NCBI GenBank assembly: GCA_910585155.1
Contig: CAJUEC010000028.1
Location: 1-32,389 of the forward strand
Direction: 5' to 3'
Origin: an uncultured Oscillospiraceae bacterium
GTDB taxonomy: Bacteria > Bacillota > Clostridia > Oscillospirales > Oscillospiraceae
Length of the DNA stretch: 32,389 bases
The notes below the pieces were generated by a model. That model saw only the letters and a list, made by a program, of their open reading frames with translations, had not been told where the DNA came from and made no database searches. Positions 28,756 to 32,389 of the stretch are shown in pieces (the stretch's first letter is position 1; every line of letters begins with the position of its first letter). The translations under genes and the position numbers were made by a program.

Positions 28756-29916
28756 TTACCAATAGGGCGTCCAATCCGCGGTGAGCCGGGTGAGGGCCTC
28801 CATGTAGAAGTAGTCTCCCCAGGAGGTGCACTCGTCCACCCCCTCGGGGAAGCAGGTGTTGTAGGGGCTCTTCTTGCTGTAGGTCCCGTGGAGGATGAGC
28901 CCCGCGCCCTTTTTCAGCTCCGGCACGGCGTAGTCCCGGGCCAGGCTGCCCATCATCTCCCGGGCCAGCTCCTCGTACCCCGCCCCCTCCTCCCGGGGGA
29001 GCAGGCGGGCCGCCTCCAGCAGGCCGCAGGCCACGATGGCGGCGGAGGAGGAATCTCGGGGCTCGCCGCTGTCCGGCTGGAAGAGCATGTCCCAGCAGGG
29101 CACCAGGTCCTCCGGCAGGCGGGTGAGGTAGAAGGCCAGGGCCCGGCGGAAGGTGTCCAGAGCGGCGGGGTCCCCGGTGTCCCGCCAGCTCAGGATGGAG
29201 CCGTACACCCCCCAGGCCTGTCCCCGGGCCCAGAAGCTGTCGTCCTTATAGCCCTGGCAGGTGCGGCCATGGCCGGGGGTGCCGTCCTTGTTCATGTAGA
29301 AGGTGTGGAAGGTGGAGCCGTCGGGCCGGAAGGAGTTGGCCATGCAGGTGGCGGTGTGCCGGCGGGCGATGTCGGCGTAGATGCCGTCCCCCGTCTCCCG
29401 GCTGGCCCAGTACAGCAGGGGCAGGTTCAGCAGGCAGTCAATGATGAAGCGGTAGTTGGACCTTGCCCCCATCCGCCCCCAGGCCTGGAGGAACTCCCCC
29501 TTGGGCTGGAAGCGGCGGATGAGCTGGTCCGCCGCCAGCACCGCCGCCTCCTTGGCCTTCTGCTCCCCGGTGAGCTGGTAGGCCGCCACGCAGGAGGGGG
29601 TATAGAGGAAGCCCATGTCGTGGTGGGCCACCCGGATTTTCTTCACAATGCGCCGGTGGAAGCTGTCCACCAGGGCCATGCCCGTCTGGCGGAAGGCGTC
29701 CTCCCCGGTGCGCTCGTAGGCCAGCCACACCTCCCCCGGCCAGAAGCCGCAGGTCCAGTCGGTGTTGCCGCAGGCGGGATACACGCCGTCCACACTGGAG
29801 TGCTTCTGGCAGCGCTTGGTGTATTTGGGCAGGTTGAGGCGCACCTGGGCCGCCGCTTTGTCCAGCGCCGCCGCCGCCTCCGCGTTGGTGATGGGTCTCG
29901 GTCTGTCCATGCTCAT
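28756..29916 (-). CDS. GH88 unsaturated glucuronyl hydrolase
   Basis: 386 residues, (alpha/alpha)6-barrel. It releases unsaturated uronic acid from oligosaccharides made by polysaccharide lyases acting on glycosaminoglycans such as chondroitin or hyaluronan. Motifs are NTDWTCGFWPGEVWLAYE (51-68), HHDMGFLY with catalytic Asp100, IIDCLLNLPLLYWAS with Asp160, DSFWARGQAWGVYG, and CTSWGDYFYMEAL. Asp100 and Asp160 correspond by motif to the two catalytic Asp residues of Bacillus UGL. No signal peptide, so it should act on imported disaccharides. The ATG at 29916 follows GGAGAGGAG. A hairpin element and cutC lie upstream in the same direction; no lyase or transporter is in view. Confidence 0.9.
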   Translation of the reverse strand: MSMDRPRPITNAEAAAALDKAAAQVRLNLPKYTKRCQKHSSVDGVYPACGNTDWTCGFWPGEVWLAYERTGEDAFRQTGMALVDSFHRRIVKKIRVAHHDMGFLYTPSCVAAYQLTGEQKAKEAAVLAADQLIRRFQPKGEFLQAWGRMGARSNYRFIIDCLLNLPLLYWASRETGDGIYADIARRHTATCMANSFRPDGSTFHTFYMNKDGTPGHGRTCQGYKDDSFWARGQAWGVYGSILSWRDTGDPAALDTFRRALAFYLTRLPEDLVPCWDMLFQPDSGEPRDSSSAAIVACGLLEAARLLPREEGAGYEELAREMMGSLARDYAVPELKKGAGLILHGTYSKKSPYNTCFPEGVDECTSWGDYFYMEALTRLTADWTPYW

Positions 29917-29954
29917 CGTCTCCTCTCCGTGCCGGATTTCCGGCGTCATGCCTT

Positions 29955-30117
29955 AGAAGCTGTACCAATAGCCGAAGTACGCAGACTTGCGAGGAAAATC
30001 GCCGCCGACAAGGCAAAAAATCGCAGGAATACTTTGTGTATTTCAAGATTTTTTAACGCAGCCTGGCGGCGATTTGGGCCGCAAGGATGTGTGCTGGGGT
30101 CTATTGGTACAGCTTCT
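29955..30117. mobile_element. MITE-like hairpin element, copy 2 (intact)
   Basis: 163 bp with perfect 17-bp terminal inverted repeats AGAAGCTGTACCAATAG and CTATTGGTACAGCTTCT. Internal blocks pair almost throughout: CTTGCG/CGCAAG, AAATCGCCGCC/GGCGGCGATTT, AAAAAATC/GATTTTTT, with tip GGAATACTTTGTGTATTTC. It contains no gene. The right terminus overlaps the cutC 3' end and supplies its last codons and stop. It lies between cutC and the GH88 gene and could fold in their shared transcript. Confidence 0.8.
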
Positions 30118-30862
30118 TAAGTCTCGCGGCCACCCCGGCCACATACTCCCCGTCCACCACCTTGTAGCAGTCCTCCGGGGGGTACAGGCTGCCGCCGTAG
30201 TGGATGGCCCGGTCATTCCGGGCGGAGGGGTCGGTACACACCCGGTGCCCCGACATGTGCAGCTGGGCGCAGCCGGTGTGCCGGGCCACCCATTCCAGGT
30301 TCCGGGCGTTGATCCCCCCGCCGGGGAGGATCTGGATGCGCCCGGCGGCGTGGTCCGCCATCGCCCGGATGGTGTCCGCCCCCAGGGGCACGCTGGCCTC
30401 CTGCCCGCTGGTGAGCACCCGGGTGACCCCCAGCTCCATGAGCTGGTCCAGGGCGGCGCGCCAGTCGGGGGTCACGTCCATGGCCCGGTGGAACACGCTC
30501 TCCCGCCCCCGCTCCCGGCACAGCTCCGCCAGCACCCGGGTGCGCTCCACGTCCACCCTGCCGTCCTCGTGGAGGAAGCCGAAGGCCAGCCCGTCCGCCC
30601 CGTGCTCCAGCAGCAGCCGCGCGTCCTCCACCGCGGCGGCGAACTCCGCCTTTGTGTAGCAGAAGCCCCCCTCCCGGGGGCGCACCATGGCAATGATGGG
30701 CATGCCCGTCTCCCCCTTGGCCACCCGCAGGGAGCCCAGGGTGGGGGTCAGCCCCCCGTGGAACAGGTCGCAGTTCAGCTCCACCCGGTCCGCGCCCCCC
30801 CGGTGGGCCTGGATCACGTCGTCTGCGCTGCCGCAGCACACCTCCAGCAGAATTCCGGACAT
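30101..30862 (-). CDS. cutC: CutC family protein
   Basis: 253-residue TIM-barrel protein of the CutC family. LEVCCGSADDVIQAHRGGADRVELNCDL-type opening, GGLTPTLGSLRVAK, VRPREGGFCYTKAE, FGFLHEDGRVD, VFHRAMDVTPDW and GRIQILPGGGINARN follow in order. The family was linked to copper homeostasis, but that role is disputed and a metabolic function is plausible, especially here beside glycosidases. ATG 30862 follows GAGGAGG; the longer frame is not needed. The final residues KKLYQ and the stop are encoded by the end of a hairpin element. Confidence 0.92.
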   Translation of the reverse strand: MSGILLEVCCGSADDVIQAHRGGADRVELNCDLFHGGLTPTLGSLRVAKGETGMPIIAMVRPREGGFCYTKAEFAAAVEDARLLLEHGADGLAFGFLHEDGRVDVERTRVLAELCRERGRESVFHRAMDVTPDWRAALDQLMELGVTRVLTSGQEASVPLGADTIRAMADHAAGRIQILPGGGINARNLEWVARHTGCAQLHMSGHRVCTDPSARNDRAIHYGGSLYPPEDCYKVVDGEYVAGVAARLKKLYQ

Positions 30863-30890
30863 TTTTCCGCCTCCTCTCCAGTTTGACCCC

Positions 30891-30956
30891 ATTATATCGT
30901 CTCTCCCCCGCCCCTGTCAACAAAGGCTTGCCATTCCCGGGAAAACCCGGTAAAAT
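30891..30956. promoter_or_regulatory. Back-to-back promoters of cutC and the fucosidase
   Basis: Minus strand: TTGACA (30920-30915), 18 nt, TATAAT (30896-30891), both consensus, 29 nt before the cutC ATG. Plus strand: TTGCCA (30928-30933), 17 nt, TAAAAT (30951-30956), before the fucosidase. The two -35 elements are 7 nt apart, so the units may be co-regulated. Confidence 0.8.
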
Positions 30957-30978
30957 GGCCTGGAGAGGAGGCGTCTGT

Positions 30979-32295
30979 ATGTCCTTTGTCTTTGACCGCG
31001 CTGCCTATGAGCGCCGGGTGGCCTGGTACACCCAGGCCCGGTTCGGCCTGTTCCTCCACTGGGGGCTGTACGCCATCCCCGCCCGGGGGGAGTGGGTGCG
31101 CAGCGTGGAGCGCATCCCCAATAGGGACTATGACCCCTATATGGCCCAGTTCGACCCCCGGCACTGCGACATGCGCGCCTGGATGGCGGCGGCCAAGGGG
31201 GCGGGGATGAAATACGCCGTGCTCACCGCCAAGCACCACGACGGCTTCTGCCTGTTCGACAGCGCCTATACTGATTTCAAATCCACCAACGCCCCGGCGG
31301 GCCGGGACTTTGTCCGGGAGTTTCTGGACGCCGCCCGGGAGGCGGGGCTGCGGGCGGGGCTGTACTTCTCCCTGATCGACTGGCGGCACCCGGACTTCCC
31401 CCACTACGGCGACGAGAACCACCCCATGCGGGACGACCCCGCCTACGGCAACGAGGGGCGGGACTTCAGCCGCTACCTGGACTACATGCACGCCCAGGTC
31501 CGGGAGCTGTGCTCCAACTACGGCAAATTGGACCTGCTGTGGTTCGACTTCTCCTACGGCGGGCTGCGGGGGGAGGCCTGGCGGGCCTCGGAGCTGGTGG
31601 AGATGGTCCGCGCCCTCCAGCCCGGCGTCATCATCGACAACCGTCTGGAGGTCAGCGGACAGGGCTTCGGCTCCCTGGCCGCCTGCGCCCCCACCCCCTA
31701 CCACGGGGATTTCGTCAGCCCTGAGCAGATCGTCCCCCCCGCCGGCCTGCGGGACGCCCAGGGCCGCCCCCTGGTGTGGGAGAGCTGCGTCACCATGAAC
31801 AACCACTGGGGCTACTGCGCCCAAGACCACCTTTACAAGCCCGCCCCCATGCTGGTGCGGAAGCTGGTGGAGTGCGTGTCCAAGGGGGGCAACCTGCTGC
31901 TCAACGTGGGGCCCGACGCCCAGGGCCGCTTCCCGGACCGGGCCCTGGCCATTCTGGAGGAGATGGGCCGCTGGATGGACCGCAACGGCGAGAGCGTCTA
32001 CGGCTGCGGCCCTGCGGGGCTGGACAAGCCGGAGTTCGGCCGCTACACCCGGAGGGGGGACCGGCTGTACGTCCACATCCTGGAGAACACCGTGGGCCCC
32101 CTGCCCCTGTTCGGGGTGGACAGGGACCGCATCGCCTCCATCCGCCGCCTGGCGGACGGCAGCGAGGTGAAGCTGTCCACCAGCTGGGTGCACAGCGACT
32201 ACCCCGGCCTGGCCTTCGCCGACCTGGGCCCTGACCCGGTGCTCCCCGACCCCATCGACACCGTGCTGGAGATCCATCTGCGGTCTGAGGAATAG
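30979..32295 (+). CDS. GH29 alpha-L-fucosidase
   Basis: 438 residues, retaining glycosidase that removes alpha-linked fucose from host-type glycans. GH29 landmarks are RFGLFLHWGLYAIPA (21-35), KHHDGFCLFDS (85-95) with the substrate-binding His pair, and LLWFDF, where Asp190 is the expected nucleophile. Also WESCVTMNNHWGYC and GGNLLLNVGPDAQGRFPDRA. It ends with a small beta domain. There is no signal peptide, so it acts on imported or released oligosaccharides. ATG 30979 follows GAGAGGAGG by 8 nt, and upstream in-frame codons overlap the promoter. It is divergent from cutC and GH88. Confidence 0.94.
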   Translation: MSFVFDRAAYERRVAWYTQARFGLFLHWGLYAIPARGEWVRSVERIPNRDYDPYMAQFDPRHCDMRAWMAAAKGAGMKYAVLTAKHHDGFCLFDSAYTDFKSTNAPAGRDFVREFLDAAREAGLRAGLYFSLIDWRHPDFPHYGDENHPMRDDPAYGNEGRDFSRYLDYMHAQVRELCSNYGKLDLLWFDFSYGGLRGEAWRASELVEMVRALQPGVIIDNRLEVSGQGFGSLAACAPTPYHGDFVSPEQIVPPAGLRDAQGRPLVWESCVTMNNHWGYCAQDHLYKPAPMLVRKLVECVSKGGNLLLNVGPDAQGRFPDRALAILEEMGRWMDRNGESVYGCGPAGLDKPEFGRYTRRGDRLYVHILENTVGPLPLFGVDRDRIASIRRLADGSEVKLSTSWVHSDYPGLAFADLGPDPVLPDPIDTVLEIHLRSEE

Positions 32296-32389
32296 CGCAG
32301 GCATGCGCCCCGGTGGATGGGGTACCATCCTCCCCGCCACCGCGTCCAAGGGGCTGCGCTGCGTGGGGATATCCTGGAAATCAAGCCAT
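32296..32389. other. Tail of the window, no gene recognised
   Basis: Contains a possible hairpin, GGTGG/CCACC with GGGG/CCCC (32312-32322 with 32332-32341), after the fucosidase stop. No T run follows. No start codon with a ribosome-binding site was seen before the end. Confidence 0.3.

Noticed and set aside
30892..32349. 485-codon minus-strand frame opposite the fucosidase
   Set aside because: Shadow of a GC-rich gene; no start context and no domain.

Overview
The window looks like chromosomal DNA of a GC-rich gut Firmicute of the Oscillospiraceae/Flavonifractor type. The evidence is strongly G/C-biased codons, Gram-positive style ribosome-binding sites (AGGAGG), GTG and TTG starts, intrinsic terminators, and a gene set typical of Clostridia (UPF0210/UPF0237 pair, MtaB, SEDS protein, ECF sigma with membrane partner, host-glycan enzymes). 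The genus is an inference from composition and gene style; no rRNA is present to confirm it.

Layout. 1-500: a minus-strand tRNA-Arg(CCG) with its terminator, then the decayed remnant of a LytTR-type response regulator. 640-3560: chemoreceptor, FMN-binding-type lipoprotein and DUF1905 protein, closed by a strong terminator. 3600-5380: ECF sigma factor and its membrane-bound partner, apparently autoregulated. 5396-6154: rhomboid protease followed by a structured repeat. 6170-9733: MarR regulator and a fused MacB-like ABC exporter. 10037-12957 (minus): YfbR-like nucleotidase, GNAT acetyltransferase, ACT protein (UPF0237) and UPF0210 protein in one operon, with structured repeats after the last two genes. 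13000-14290 (minus): an A/T-rich island of unrecognised secreted and small membrane proteins. 14375-17325: mtaB, mscS and an unknown membrane protein. 17377-17704: a MITE-like hairpin element with a second one inserted in it. 17741-21630: dTMP kinase, then a NagE-like PTS permease, free EIIA(Glc) and an SDR oxidoreductase. 21643-23767 (minus): NfeD, SPFH/stomatin, a 34-residue CPYC protein and a zinc-ribbon membrane protein. 23856-26102: RlmL-like rRNA methyltransferase and lipid kinase. 26104-28754: tsaE-tsaB divergent from a RodA/FtsW protein. 28756-32295: GH88 unsaturated glucuronyl hydrolase, CutC and a GH29 alpha-L-fucosidase.

How the genes work together. The GH88, GH29 and NagE-like PTS genes suggest a cell that harvests uronic acid, fucose and N-acetylhexosamine from host glycans, though they sit in separate transcription units. 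TsaB and TsaE make t6A37 in tRNA and MtaB thiomethylates the same nucleoside, so two steps of one modification pathway lie about 10 kb apart.

The most unusual content is non-coding. One family is a GC-rich structured repeat (four copies plus a fragment); its four main copies lie immediately 3' of a gene and in that gene's direction, with variable but self-complementary centres. The other is a roughly 163-bp perfect-terminus hairpin element, one copy of which carries a similar-sized relative nested inside it. Copies of both families have donated stop codons to adjacent genes (tsaB and cutC). Other notable sites are a mirror-image divergent promoter between tsaE and rodA/ftsW, a perfect 19-bp operator-like palindrome on the PTS promoter, and a signal-peptide/body composition mosaic in the A/T-rich island.
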